From Rhodococcus sp. X156 (lineage in GTDB: Bacteria; Actinomycetota; Actinomycetes; Mycobacteriales; Mycobacteriaceae), in contig NZ_CP034766.1 in NCBI RefSeq assembly GCF_004006015.1, positions 1,645,001 to 1,709,000 of the forward strand: a DNA stretch of 64,000 nucleotides, written 5' to 3'. The position numbers and the translations under genes are program-made. Below the pieces are notes generated by a model. That model was not told the DNA's origin. It did not search any database and was given only the letters and a program-made list of their open reading frames with translations. Of this stretch, positions 26,917-37,649 are shown in pieces. The first letter of the stretch is position 1, and each line of letters opens with the position of its first letter.

Positions 26917-28071
26917 TCAGCTGCGCCGCGCGTACCGGGCGAAGCGGGCGTCGATGTCGGCCTCGGTGAGCCCGAAGTCGGACAGCTTGTAGCGGTGCGA
27001 CGGCGTGCGCGGCCCGCTGGTGCTCTCCGCGTGCATGTCCTGCTGCGCCTTCCGCGCCTCGTCGCTGAGGGTGATGCCGAAGTGGCGGTAGATGCCCTCC
27101 ACCGTGCCCAGCGCGTCCCCGACGAAGTCCTCGTAGTAGACGTCGCAGAACTGCGCCGGATCGGCCTTGGCCCGCGCCTCGGTGAACGCATCCAGCCCCC
27201 GTGCCCACAGGTCCACCTGGTCGCGCCCGATCAGCTGGTCGGTGAACTTGTCCGACCACCCCTGCGCCGCCTGCGCGCTGAGGCTGCACGAGGACGGGAT
27301 CGCCGTCCGCGGGTCGCGGTGCGTCTGGACGATGAGCGCGTCCGGGTACACCTCCAGCAGCGCGTCCAGGGCGAACAGGTGGCTGGGGTTCTTCAGCACC
27401 CACCGCCGGTCCGTGTCGTTCAGCCCGATCAGCTGCAGGTTCTTGCGGTGTCGGGCGTAGGCCGACGTCCAGCTCTGCTCCGCCAGCCACTGCGAGTACG
27501 TCGGGATGTGTGCCAGCGACTCGTAGGACACCGACTGCATCGACTGCCGCAGCAGCTGCCAGCACTCCTCCACCTCGCTGGCGGACATGTAGTGCACGCC
27601 CATGAACTCCGGGCGCTCCACGTGGTGCTGGCTGAACGCGGCCTCGATGCCCTGGAACACCGGGTTGTCCGCCCACGTCTGGCGCGGCGGTCGCGGCTGC
27701 GGGAACTCCGTCAGCCACATCTCCGGGCCCTGGTGGCCGGGGTCGGCGGTGAGCAGCCGGTGCAGCGCCGTGGTGCCGGTGCGCGGCAGCCCGGTGACGA
27801 AGATCGGCCGCTCGATGGCCACGTCGGCGTGCTGCGGGTTCTTCTTCCAGGCGTCCTCGCTGAGCAGCCGGGCCACCAGCGCGCCGCGCAGGAACACCCG
27901 CGCGACCTTGGAGCCCAGCGGGGTCAGCTCCGCCTCGGTGATGTAGGAGTCCAGCAGGACCCGCAGCCCCTCCAGGTAGCCCTGGTCGCCGAAGTCGTCC
28001 AGCCCGGTCAACCGGGACGCCGAGGCGTGCAGGTCCTCGACGGTGCCGACGGTGGTGTGCGGTGCGGTCAC
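26917..28071 (-). CDS. sulfotransferase family protein
   Basis: 384 residues of the bacterial Sulfotransfer_3/Stf family. The PAPS 5'-phosphosulfate loop is at residues 89-104 (PIFVTGLPRTGTTALH), and the 3'-phosphate region is LIVQTHRDPRTAIPS. It transfers sulfate from PAPS to a hydroxyl acceptor, unknown here. Start GTG 28071 overlaps the SDR stop by 4 nt (GTGA); the open frame upstream is the shadow of the SDR gene. It is the third gene of a NTF2/SDR/sulfotransferase operon behind a KstR-like site, resembling the Rv3529c-Rv3530c pair of the mycobacterial cholesterol region. The acceptor may be steroidal; this is inference. Confidence 0.88.
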   Translation of the reverse strand: MTAPHTTVGTVEDLHASASRLTGLDDFGDQGYLEGLRVLLDSYITEAELTPLGSKVARVFLRGALVARLLSEDAWKKNPQHADVAIERPIFVTGLPRTGTTALHRLLTADPGHQGPEMWLTEFPQPRPPRQTWADNPVFQGIEAAFSQHHVERPEFMGVHYMSASEVEECWQLLRQSMQSVSYESLAHIPTYSQWLAEQSWTSAYARHRKNLQLIGLNDTDRRWVLKNPSHLFALDALLEVYPDALIVQTHRDPRTAIPSSCSLSAQAAQGWSDKFTDQLIGRDQVDLWARGLDAFTEARAKADPAQFCDVYYEDFVGDALGTVEGIYRHFGITLSDEARKAQQDMHAESTSGPRTPSHRYKLSDFGLTEADIDARFARYARRS

Positions 28072-28856
28072 GGGTGGAACTCCCCACAGTTGACGTCCAG
28101 TGTCTGTCCGGTGATGGCCCGGGCCATCGGCGACGCCAGGAACACCACGGCGTCGGCGATCTCGTCCGGCTCGGGCAGCTTGCGCAGGTCCATCGCCGCG
28201 GCGGTCTCGTCGTAGACCTGCTGCACCGGCACGCCGCGCTTGCCGGCCAGGTGGTCGAAGTACCACTTGAGGCTGTCGGCCCAGATCCAGCCGGGCGCCA
28301 CGGTGTTCACCCGGATGCCGCGCGGACCCAGCTCGGTGGCCAGGCTCTGCGAGGCCGCAAGCAGCGCGGCCTTGGTGATCTTGTACGGCCCGTACGGCGC
28401 CTGGGTGTGCCGGATGACCGAGGAGTTGATCATCACCACCGCGCCCTTGCTCTCGGCCAGGGCCGGCACGAACAGCTTGGTCAGCCGCAGCCCACCCAGC
28501 ACGGTCACCTCGAACGCCGCGCGGATCGCCTCGAAGTCCACGTCGGCCAGCTTCTTCATCGGCGGCATGCCGAAGGCGTTGTTCACCAGCACGTCCACCC
28601 GGCCGAACTTGTCCAGCGACGCCTGCACCAACCCTGCGGCGGAGCTGTCGTCGGTGATGTCGGTGCGCACGGTCAGCACCTCGCGGCCCAGCTCGCGGAC
28701 CTCCTTGGCCACCTCGTCCAGGCGCGACTGCGTGCGCGCGGCCAGCACCAGGTCGGCACCGGCCGCCGCGCTCTGCAGGGCGATGGAGCGGCCGAGCCCG
28801 GGGCCGACGCCGGAGACCACCACGACCTTGTCGGCCAGCACCCCCGCGGTGCTCAC
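28068..28856 (-). CDS. SDR family oxidoreductase
   Basis: 262 residues. The cofactor loop is VSGVGPGLGRSIALQS with AART after strand 2 (NADP-type); the NNAG motif reads VNNAFGMPP (Gly displaced, as in some steroid-cluster SDRs); the catalytic Ser lies in INSSVIRHT and YGPYKITK gives Tyr and Lys. GTG 28856 overlaps the upstream NTF2-like gene by 4 nt, which fixes the start. The operon context with a KstR-like operator and a sulfotransferase suggests oxidation or reduction of a steroid-derived or lipid hydroxyl group. The substrate is not known. Confidence 0.87.
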   Translation of the reverse strand: MSTAGVLADKVVVVSGVGPGLGRSIALQSAAAGADLVLAARTQSRLDEVAKEVRELGREVLTVRTDITDDSSAAGLVQASLDKFGRVDVLVNNAFGMPPMKKLADVDFEAIRAAFEVTVLGGLRLTKLFVPALAESKGAVVMINSSVIRHTQAPYGPYKITKAALLAASQSLATELGPRGIRVNTVAPGWIWADSLKWYFDHLAGKRGVPVQQVYDETAAAMDLRKLPEPDEIADAVVFLASPMARAITGQTLDVNCGEFHP

Positions 28857-29314
28857 TTGCGGTCCGCCCAGCGGTTGACGGTGAGCGCGAAGCTGGGCAC
28901 GTCGTCGGTGGACATCGTCGCCTCGTAGGTGCGCACGTAGCCGGTGGAGCTGATCCACCACTGGCCGTCCTCGCCCCGGACGTAGGTGTCGGTGTAGAAC
29001 GCCGCGCCCTGCAGGATGAACTTGTACTTCGGCACGATCACCCGGTCCTGCAGGTACCAGGTGCCGGTGGCGGTGTCGCCGTCGACGTCGATCTCGGGGT
29101 GACCGACGTGGTGCTCGGTGATGCTGTTGCGGTCCAGGGACTTGCGCATGAACGCCAGGATCTCCTCGCGCCCGGTGAAGGTCAGCTTGTGCCCGTAGGC
29201 GGCGTCGGCGTCCGGGGTGAGCGTCGACTCCAGCAGGTCGAAGTCCTTGGTGTCGACGGCACGCAGGTAGCGGTACTTCAGGCGCTTGATCTCTTCCAGC
29301 GTTTCCAGGTCCAT
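28853..29314 (-). CDS. NTF2/SnoaL-like family protein
   Basis: 153 residues with the cone fold pattern of SnoaL_4/NTF2-like proteins: IKRLKYRYLRAVDTKDFD, LLESTLTPDADAAYG, ILAFMRKSL, ITEHHVGHPEIDVDGDTATG and VRGEDGQWWISSTGYVRTYE. These small proteins act as dehydratases, isomerases or binding partners; aromatic-ring and steroid clusters contain many. The Asp-rich first strand and the HH pair are candidate catalytic residues. It is the first gene of the operon, starting 8 bp after the KstR-like palindrome. Confidence 0.83.
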   Translation of the reverse strand: MDLETLEEIKRLKYRYLRAVDTKDFDLLESTLTPDADAAYGHKLTFTGREEILAFMRKSLDRNSITEHHVGHPEIDVDGDTATGTWYLQDRVIVPKYKFILQGAAFYTDTYVRGEDGQWWISSTGYVRTYEATMSTDDVPSFALTVNRWADRK

Positions 29315-29322
29315 TCGGCGAC

Positions 29323-29340
29323 ACTAGAACTTATTCTAGT
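29323..29340. promoter_or_regulatory. KstR-like operator
   Basis: ACTAGAACTTATTCTAGT is an 18-bp palindrome with a four-base centre. It matches the KstR consensus TnnAACnnGTTnnA at every fixed position but one (G replaced by A). It lies 9-26 bp upstream of the NTF2-like gene start in the 88-bp divergent gap to cysD, so it should control the NTF2/SDR/sulfotransferase operon and may touch cysD expression. Confidence 0.7.
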
Positions 29341-29402
29341 TTTGTGCCAGTGTTTCCAGCCATGACCTTCGACCCTCGCTCCGCCAGAGGGGGACACCCC
29401 CT

Positions 29403-30314
29403 GTGAGCAGCACCTACGAGCTGACCCACCTGCAGGCGCTGGAGGCCGAGGCGGTGCACATCTTCCGCGAGGTCGCCGCCGTCTTCGAGCGCCCCGGCCT
29501 GCTGTTCTCCGGCGGCAAGGACTCCGTCGTCATGCTGCACCTGGCTACCCGTGCGTTCTGGCCGGCGCCGGTGCCGTTCCCGGTGATGCACGTGGACACC
29601 GGGCACAACTTCGACGAGGTGCTGGAGTTCCGCGACCGCACCGTGGCCGACCTGGGCCTGCGCCTGGTGGTGGCCAGCGTGCAGGACGACATCGACGCCG
29701 GGCGCAGCGTGGAGGAGACCGGCCCGCGGGCCAGCCGCAACCGGCTGCAGATCGCCACCCTGCTCCGCGGCATCGCGGAGAACCGCTTCGACGCGGCCTT
29801 CGGCGGGGCGCGGCGCGACGAGGAGAAGGCCCGCGCCAAGGAGCGGGTGTTCAGCTTCCGCGACGAGTTCGGCCAGTGGGACCCGCGCAACCAGCGCCCC
29901 GAGCTGTGGAGCCTGTACAACGGCCGCCACCACCGCGGCGAGCACATCCGGGTGTTCCCGCTGTCCAACTGGACCGAGCTGGACATCTGGCAGTACATCC
30001 ACGAGCAGCAGATCCCATTGCCGTCGATCTACTTCGCCCACCGCCGCCCGGTGGTCGAGCGCGACGGCATGCTGCTCGCCGTCACCCGCCACCTCACGCT
30101 GCTGCCCGGCGAGCAGCCCTTCGAGGCCCAGGTGCGCTTCCGCACCGTCGGCGACGCCACCGGCACCGGCTGCGTGGAGTCCGACGCCACCACCACCGCG
30201 GCCGTGGTGGCCGAGGTGGCCGCCACCCGCGTCACCGAGCGCGGGGCCACCCGCGCCGACGACCGCATCTCCGAGGCCGGGATGGAAGACCGCAAGAAGG
30301 ACGGGTACTTCTGA
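29403..30314 (+). CDS. cysD: sulfate adenylyltransferase subunit 2
   Basis: 303 residues, the normal size. With CysN it forms adenylyl sulfate (APS) from ATP and sulfate. The PP-loop is [16 protein letters not shown]. Family blocks [49 protein letters not shown] and the C-terminal RKKDGYF are present. Start GTG 29403 follows AGGGGGA. The stop overlaps the ATG of cysNC by one base (TGATG). It is divergent from a PAPS-using sulfotransferase operon. Confidence 0.97.
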   Translation: MSSTYELTHLQALEAEAVHIFREVAAVFERPGLLFSGGKDSVVMLHLATRAFWPAPVPFPVMHVDTGHNFDEVLEFRDRTVADLGLRLVVASVQDDIDAGRSVEETGPRASRNRLQIATLLRGIAENRFDAAFGGARRDEEKARAKERVFSFRDEFGQWDPRNQRPELWSLYNGRHHRGEHIRVFPLSNWTELDIWQYIHEQQIPLPSIYFAHRRPVVERDGMLLAVTRHLTLLPGEQPFEAQVRFRTVGDATGTGCVESDATTTAAVVAEVAATRVTERGATRADDRISEAGMEDRKKDGYF

Positions 30315-32188
30315 TGCCGCAGCTGCTCCGCATCGCCACCGCAGGCAGCGTCGACGACGGCAAGTCGACGCTCATCGGGCGACTGCTCTACGACTCCAAG
30401 GCCATCTTCACCGACCAGCTCGAGGCGGTCGCCCAGACCAGCCGCGACCGCGGCTCGGCCACGCCGGACCTGGCGCTGCTCACCGACGGCCTGCGCGCCG
30501 AGCGGGAGCAGGGCATCACCATCGACGTGGCCTACCGCTACTTCGCCACGCCCCGGCGCAAGTTCATCATCGCCGACACCCCCGGGCACGTGCAGTACAC
30601 CCGCAACATGGTCACCGGTGCCTCCACCGCCGACCTGGCGATGATCCTCATCGACGCCCGCAAGGGGGTGCTGGAGCAGACCCGCCGGCACGCCTTCCTC
30701 TCCACCCTGCTGGGCATCCCGCACCTGGTGCTGTGCGTCAACAAGATGGACCTGGTCGACTGGTCGCAGGAGCGCTTCGAGGAGATCCGCGAGGAGTTCC
30801 GCGTCTTCGCGATGAAGCTCGACGTGGCGGACCTGACGTTCATCCCGATGTCGGCGCTGCAGGGCGACAACATCGTGAACCGCTCCACCAGCATGGACTG
30901 GTACGAGGGCGCCTCGCTGCTGCACCACCTGGAGGAGGTGACGTCGTCGTCGGACCGCAACCTCATCGACGCACGCTTCCCGGTGCAGTACGTGATCCGG
31001 CCGCAGAACCTGGACGGCTCGAGCGGGGCAGCAACGGACGACCCCGAGCTGCACGACCATCGCAGCTACGCCGGCACCGTGGCCGGGGGAGTGTTCCGCC
31101 CCGGTGACGAGGTGACGGTGCTGCCGTCGGGCTTCAGCTCCACGGTGGACAAGATCTGGGGCCCGGGCGGGGTGCCGCTGGACGAGGCGTTCACCCCGGC
31201 GGCCGTGACCATGCAGCTGACCGACGACATCGACATCTCCCGCGGCGACCTGATCTGCCGTCCGGCCAACCGTCCGCACGTGGGCCAGGACGTCGACGCG
31301 ATGCTGTGCTGGCTGACCGAGACGGCCGCGCTCACTCCGGGGGCCAAGTACACGATCCTGCACACCACCAAGGCCACCAAGGCCGTGGTGCGCCAGCTCG
31401 ACTACCGGCTCGACGTCAACACCCTGCACCGGGACGAGTCAGCAACAGCGTTGTCGCTCAACGAGATCGGCCGGGTGCGGCTGCGCACCCAGGCGCCGCT
31501 GCTCTTCGACGCCTACCGCCGCAACCGCGACACCGGCAGCTTCATCCTGATCGACGACGCCACCAACGCCACGGTGGCTGCGGGCATGATCACCGGCCCG
31601 TCGCTGCCGCAGGCGCAGGTGGTGTGGCACTCCGCCGCGGTGGAGCGCACCGACCGCAGCACCCGCGGGATGACCGTGTGGATCACCGGGCTGTCCGGCT
31701 CGGGCAAGTCCTCGGTGGCGGTGGAGCTGGAGCGCCGGCTGGTGGCGGCCGGACACCCCGCCTACCTGCTGGACGGTGACAACCTGCGCCACGGCCTCAA
31801 CGCCGACCTCGGGTTCTCCGACGCCGACCGCGCGGAGAACGTGCGCCGGGTGGGCGAGGTGGCGGTGCTGCTGGCCGACGCCGGCGTGGTGTCGGTGGTG
31901 TCGCTGATCAGCCCGTTCCGGGCCGACCGCGCCAAGGCCCGCGCCGCGCACGAGGCCGCGGGACTGCCGTTCGTGGAGGTCTTCGTGGACACCCCGCTGG
32001 CCACCTGCGAGGAGCGGGACCCCAAGGGCATGTACGCCAAGGCTCGGGCGGGGGAGATCATCGGCTTCACCGGCATCGACTCGCCCTACGAGGCGCCGCA
32101 GTCACCCGACCTGCTGCTGCGCCCGGAGGACGGCGCGCCCGCGGACATGGCCGGCGCCATCCTCGACCTCGTGCTGGAGCAGCTGTGA
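30314..32188 (+). CDS. cysNC: bifunctional sulfate adenylyltransferase subunit 1 / adenylylsulfate kinase
   Basis: A 624-residue fusion. Residues 1-about 430 are CysN, an EF-Tu-like GTPase driving APS formation: P-loop [37 protein letters not shown], followed by beta-barrel domains. From about residue 450 comes CysC, APS kinase: GLSGSGKSS (459-467), [16 protein letters not shown] and [21 protein letters not shown]. It thus makes PAPS for sulfation and for assimilation. The fusion is the normal arrangement in mycobacteria and relatives. It overlaps cysQ by 4 nt. Confidence 0.97.
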   Translation: MPQLLRIATAGSVDDGKSTLIGRLLYDSKAIFTDQLEAVAQTSRDRGSATPDLALLTDGLRAEREQGITIDVAYRYFATPRRKFIIADTPGHVQYTRNMVTGASTADLAMILIDARKGVLEQTRRHAFLSTLLGIPHLVLCVNKMDLVDWSQERFEEIREEFRVFAMKLDVADLTFIPMSALQGDNIVNRSTSMDWYEGASLLHHLEEVTSSSDRNLIDARFPVQYVIRPQNLDGSSGAATDDPELHDHRSYAGTVAGGVFRPGDEVTVLPSGFSSTVDKIWGPGGVPLDEAFTPAAVTMQLTDDIDISRGDLICRPANRPHVGQDVDAMLCWLTETAALTPGAKYTILHTTKATKAVVRQLDYRLDVNTLHRDESATALSLNEIGRVRLRTQAPLLFDAYRRNRDTGSFILIDDATNATVAAGMITGPSLPQAQVVWHSAAVERTDRSTRGMTVWITGLSGSGKSSVAVELERRLVAAGHPAYLLDGDNLRHGLNADLGFSDADRAENVRRVGEVAVLLADAGVVSVVSLISPFRADRAKARAAHEAAGLPFVEVFVDTPLATCEERDPKGMYAKARAGEIIGFTGIDSPYEAPQSPDLLLRPEDGAPADMAGAILDLVLEQL

Positions 32189-32949
32189 ACGACTCCCGAC
32201 TGGCCGCGCAGATCGCCGAGGAGGCGGGGCAGCTGCTGCTGCAGGTCCGCGCCGAGGCCCCCGCTCACCTGACGCCCAAGCAGCTGGGCCAGCGCGGCGA
32301 CAAGCTGGCCAACGAGATGCTGCTGCGGCGACTGGCGCAGCTGCGACCGGACGATGCGGTGCTGTCGGAGGAGTCGGCCGACAGCCCGCAGCGGCTGAGC
32401 AGCGACCGGGTGTGGATCATCGATCCGCTGGACGGCTCCCGGGAGTTCGGCCTGCCCGACCACGACGACTGGGCGGTGCACGTGGCGCTGTGGCAGCGCA
32501 GCGCCGGAACCGAGCGAGCCGGGATCACCGCTGCGGCCGTGGCGCAGCCCGCGCTGGGTGCGGTGTACGCCGACGACGACGCGGTGCTGGCCGGCTCCGG
32601 CGCGGCCGGCTCGGGTCCGCGGATCCTGGTGAGCGCCAGCCGTCCCCCGGTGTTCGCGGCCGCGATGGCGCAGGCGGTGGGTGGCGAGCTGGTGACCATG
32701 GGCTCGGCCGGCGCCAAGGCGATGGCGGTGCTGCGTGGTGACGCCGAGGCCTACGTGCACGCCGGTGGGCAGTGGGAGTGGGACTCCGCGGCCCCGGTGG
32801 GCGTGGTGCTCGCCGCAGGGCTGCACGCCTCCCGCGTGGACGGATCGCCGCTGCGCTACAACGAGGCGCACCCGTACCTGCCGGACCTGCTGATCTGTCG
32901 GCCGGAGCTGGCGCAGCCGCTGCTGTCAGCGATCGCGGCAGCGGGCTAG
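32185..32949 (+). CDS. cysQ: 3'(2'),5'-bisphosphate nucleotidase CysQ
   Basis: A 254-residue inositol-monophosphatase-fold enzyme that hydrolyses PAP (and possibly PAPS), removing the inhibitory by-product of PAPS use. Metal and catalytic motifs are [20 protein letters not shown] and [14 protein letters not shown] 32185 overlaps the cysNC stop (GTGA), so production is coupled to PAPS synthesis. Synteny matches Rv2131c, which in M. tuberculosis lies next to mshC. Some homologues also show inositol-1-phosphatase or fructose-bisphosphatase activity. Confidence 0.95.
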   Translation: MNDSRLAAQIAEEAGQLLLQVRAEAPAHLTPKQLGQRGDKLANEMLLRRLAQLRPDDAVLSEESADSPQRLSSDRVWIIDPLDGSREFGLPDHDDWAVHVALWQRSAGTERAGITAAAVAQPALGAVYADDDAVLAGSGAAGSGPRILVSASRPPVFAAAMAQAVGGELVTMGSAGAKAMAVLRGDAEAYVHAGGQWEWDSAAPVGVVLAAGLHASRVDGSPLRYNEAHPYLPDLLICRPELAQPLLSAIAAAG

Positions 32950-33055
32950 CCGCCGGCTTCGGGGCCCGGGGGCTCGGGGGCTCGGGGGCTCGGGCGATGA
33001 GTTCGGCGCCGTTCCACGGTCTGCACCAGTAGACCCCGGTGGAAGGGCGGTTGTC

Positions 33056-33343
33056 ATGAGCACCGTTGCGCGTCCCCTGGACAAGTGGTTCACCGCCACC
33101 CTGCAGCAGAGCCCGGGCAAGGGTGGGTGGACGTACGTGGTGATGCCCGACTCGGCGGGCTTCTTCGGCACCCGCGGGCTGGTGAAGGTGCGCGGCACCA
33201 TGGACGAGCGGCCGTTCGAGAGCGCGTTCATGGCGCTCGGCGACGGCACGCACAAGCTGCCGGTGCGGGCGGAGCTGCGGCGGGCCATCGGCAAGAGCGC
33301 CGGGCAGGACGTGGCGGTGCACCTGTGCGAGCGCCTGTCCTGA
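33056..33343 (+). CDS. DUF1905 domain protein
   Basis: 95 residues covering one DUF1905 beta-barrel-like domain: [62 protein letters not shown]. In many proteins the domain is fused to a bacteriocin-protection YdeI/OmpD-like segment; here it stands alone. Function unknown. A TACTTGCAGTA palindrome follows its stop directly. Confidence 0.85.
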   Translation: MSTVARPLDKWFTATLQQSPGKGGWTYVVMPDSAGFFGTRGLVKVRGTMDERPFESAFMALGDGTHKLPVRAELRRAIGKSAGQDVAVHLCERLS

Positions 33344-33346
33344 CTT

Positions 33347-33364
33347 GGTGGTACTTGCAGTACC
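33347..33364. repeat. palindromic element, copy 1
   Basis: GGTGGTACTTGCAGTACC contains the inverted repeat GGTACT-TGC-AGTACC (33350-33364). The 14-nt GGTGGTACTTGCAG recurs exactly at 34877, and the palindromic core recurs at 34844, on the far side of the small-basic/AlaDH-like gene pair. It could be an operator or a transcript hairpin. Confidence 0.7.
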
Positions 33365-33523
33365 CCACCGCGCCCGGCCCGCGTCTGCAACCGCTACCAA
33401 GCGGGCTGGCACCGCGAGTCGTCCGCCGTCCGAGCCGCGCGACGACCTCACGCTGACGATTGCACCGTTGCCGTACGGTCAGGCCAACGGGACCGCTCAG
33501 GTTCCCAATCTAGGGGTCATCCC

Positions 33524-33661
33524 ATGTCTGACAAGTCGCCCCGCACCACCATGTCGAAGAAGTCCGGCAAGTCGCTGAAAGAGAAGCGCGCCGACAAGAA
33601 GACGAAGGCCGACAACGCAAACGCAGCCGTCGAGGTGACGGCCAATGTCAAGAAACGCTGA
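33524..33661 (+). CDS. small basic Lys-rich protein, 45 aa
   Basis: The frame encodes MSDKSPRTTMSKKSGKSLKE, continuing with KRADKKTKADNANAAVEVTA and ending NVKKR. About a quarter of the residues are Lys and the charge is strongly positive, as in small nucleic-acid-binding or intrinsically disordered proteins widespread in actinobacteria. It lies in a short gap, overlaps the next gene by 17 bp in another frame, and has GGGG about 9 nt upstream of the ATG. Its closeness in sequence to small proteins of relatives (recalled, not searched) makes coding likely. Function unknown. Confidence 0.72.
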   Translation: MSDKSPRTTMSKKSGKSLKEKRADKKTKADNANAAVEVTANVKKR

Positions 33662-34832
33662 CCGGCCCCCCACCACTGAGCTGCTCTCCCTGGGCGTCCT
33701 GGCGCACTCCCGCAAGCCCGACGAGCGGCGCCTGCCCATCCATCCCGCGCACCTCGCCCGGATCGACCCTGACCTGCGCGCACGGATCTACCTCGAGCAC
33801 GGGTACGGCGAGCCCTTCGGCATCACCGACGACGAGCTGGCGCGCGACATCGCGGGAATGCGCTCGCGCGCCGAGCTGATCGCCAGCTCCGACGTGATCC
33901 TGCTGCCCAAGGTGCAGGCCGCCGACCTCGCGGAGATGCGCACCGGGCAGGTGATCTGGGGATGGCCGCACTGCGTGCAGGACACCGCGCTCACCGAGCA
34001 GGCCGTCGCGCAGCGGCTGACCCTCATCGCGTTCGAGGCGATGAATCACTGGACCAAGGACGGTGGGTTCAGCCTGCACGTGTTCCACAAGAACAACGAG
34101 CTGGCCGGGTACAGCTCCGTGCTGCACGCGATGCAGCTGGCGGGGCTGACCGGTGACTACGGTCGCCGGCTGCGGGCCACGGTGATCGGCTTCGGCGCCA
34201 CGGCCCGCGGGGCAATCACCGCGCTCAGCGCGCACGGGGTGGACGACGTGCGGGTGATGACCAACCGGGAGGTGGCCGCGGTCGGCTCGCCGATCCACTC
34301 GGTGGACATCGTGCAGTTCGAGCACGACTCCACGGACCCGCACCGCAGCTACGCCAACACCGTGGACGGCCGGGTGCCGCTGGCGCCCTTCCTGGCCGAG
34401 AACGACATCGTGGTCAACTGCGTCCTGCAGGACACCGCGGCGCCGTTGACCTTCCTGCTCGAGGAGGACCTCGCGGCGTTCGCGCCCGGCAGCCTGGTGG
34501 TGGACGTCTCCTGCGACGAGGGGATGGGCTTCAGCTGGGCTCGACCGACGTCGTTCGCCGAGCCGACGTTCCTGGTGGGCGACCACGTGCAGTACTACGC
34601 GGTGGACCACAGCCCGTCGTACCTGTGGCACTCCGCGACGTGGGAGATCAGCCTGGCGCTGCTGCCGCACCTGCGCACGGTGCTCAGCGGGCAGGAGTCC
34701 TGGGACGCCGAGCAGACCATCAGCCGGGCGATCGAGATCCGCGACGGGGTGATCCAGAACCCGGCGATCCTGGCGTTCCAGCACCGCGACGCGGATTTCC
34801 CGCACGCCGTGGTGCAGCCGGTCTGCGTCTAG
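33645..34832 (+). CDS. alanine dehydrogenase/PNT-family enzyme, N5-(carboxyethyl)ornithine synthase-like
   Basis: 395 residues. The N-terminal AlaDH/PNT domain has LGVLAHSRKPDERRLPIHPAHL, RIYLEHGYGEPFGITDDEL and DVILLPKVQ. The NAD(P)-binding Rossmann part has TVIGFGATARGAITAL, and DISC-like VVDVSCDEGMGF follows. Compared with true alanine dehydrogenase it resembles the CEO synthase branch, which reductively condenses an amino acid with pyruvate, but the substrate cannot be assigned from sequence. ATG 33645 overlaps the small basic gene; a later start is possible. Repeated palindromes flank the pair. Confidence 0.75.
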   Translation: MSRNADRPPTTELLSLGVLAHSRKPDERRLPIHPAHLARIDPDLRARIYLEHGYGEPFGITDDELARDIAGMRSRAELIASSDVILLPKVQAADLAEMRTGQVIWGWPHCVQDTALTEQAVAQRLTLIAFEAMNHWTKDGGFSLHVFHKNNELAGYSSVLHAMQLAGLTGDYGRRLRATVIGFGATARGAITALSAHGVDDVRVMTNREVAAVGSPIHSVDIVQFEHDSTDPHRSYANTVDGRVPLAPFLAENDIVVNCVLQDTAAPLTFLLEEDLAAFAPGSLVVDVSCDEGMGFSWARPTSFAEPTFLVGDHVQYYAVDHSPSYLWHSATWEISLALLPHLRTVLSGQESWDAEQTISRAIEIRDGVIQNPAILAFQHRDADFPHAVVQPVCV

Positions 34833-34843
34833 CCGGACCGCTT

Positions 34844-34864
34844 GGGGGTACTTGCAGTACCCCC
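34844..34864. repeat. palindromic element, copy 2
   Basis: A perfect 9-bp inverted repeat GGGGGTACT-TGC-AGTACCCCC lies 12 bp after the AlaDH-like stop. It has the same core as copy 1 with longer, compensated arms: the G-to-C flank changes on the two sides preserve pairing. Confidence 0.75.
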
Positions 34865-34876
34865 ACCGCGGCGCAC

Positions 34877-34890
34877 GGTGGTACTTGCAG
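34877..34890. repeat. palindromic element, half copy 3
   Basis: GGTGGTACTTGCAG is identical to the first 14 bases of copy 1 but lacks the second arm (ACGCCCC follows). It lies between copy 2 and the terminator hairpin. Confidence 0.6.
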
Positions 34891-34906
34891 ACGCCCCAAC
34901 AGAGAA

Positions 34907-34936
34907 CGGCCGGCACCCCGCGAAGGGTGCCGGCCG
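34907..34936. terminator. bidirectional terminator hairpin
   Basis: A perfect 12-bp stem CGGCCGGCACCC/GGGTGCCGGCCG with a 6-nt loop is followed by CTTTCGC on the plus strand. It lies between the convergent AlaDH-like and Clp ATPase genes. Confidence 0.85.
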
Positions 34937-34961
34937 CTTTCGCATCAGCGTGCGGAGGCGC

Positions 34962-37454
<2,493 letters not shown>

Positions 37455-37500
37455 GAAGTTCCTCTCTCACCACGGAGTGTCGGACACCCGGCTCCGCTTA

Positions 37501-37521
37501 CTTGAGTCTTGCACTGTCAAC
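37501..37521 (-). promoter_or_regulatory. imperfect HAIR-like element and -35 box upstream of the Clp gene
   Basis: CTTGAGT-N7-TGTCAAC has one perfect HspR half-site (CTTGAGT) and a degenerate second half (4 of 7 to ACTCAAG) at the correct spacing. On the minus strand the second half reads TTGACA, a consensus -35, so HspR-type binding would occlude the promoter. No good -10 at 17 bp was seen. Suggestive only. Confidence 0.4.
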
Positions 37522-37649
37522 TAACGTAGCAATCCCCAGCGCAATTCCCGTGCGACCCCGGCAGGCGTCAGCCGGCTCCCCGTCAGCAGGGGGATAGTGG
37601 CCTGACCAGCCCGAACCGGGGGGAGCGGACCCTGACGCAGCAGCACGGT

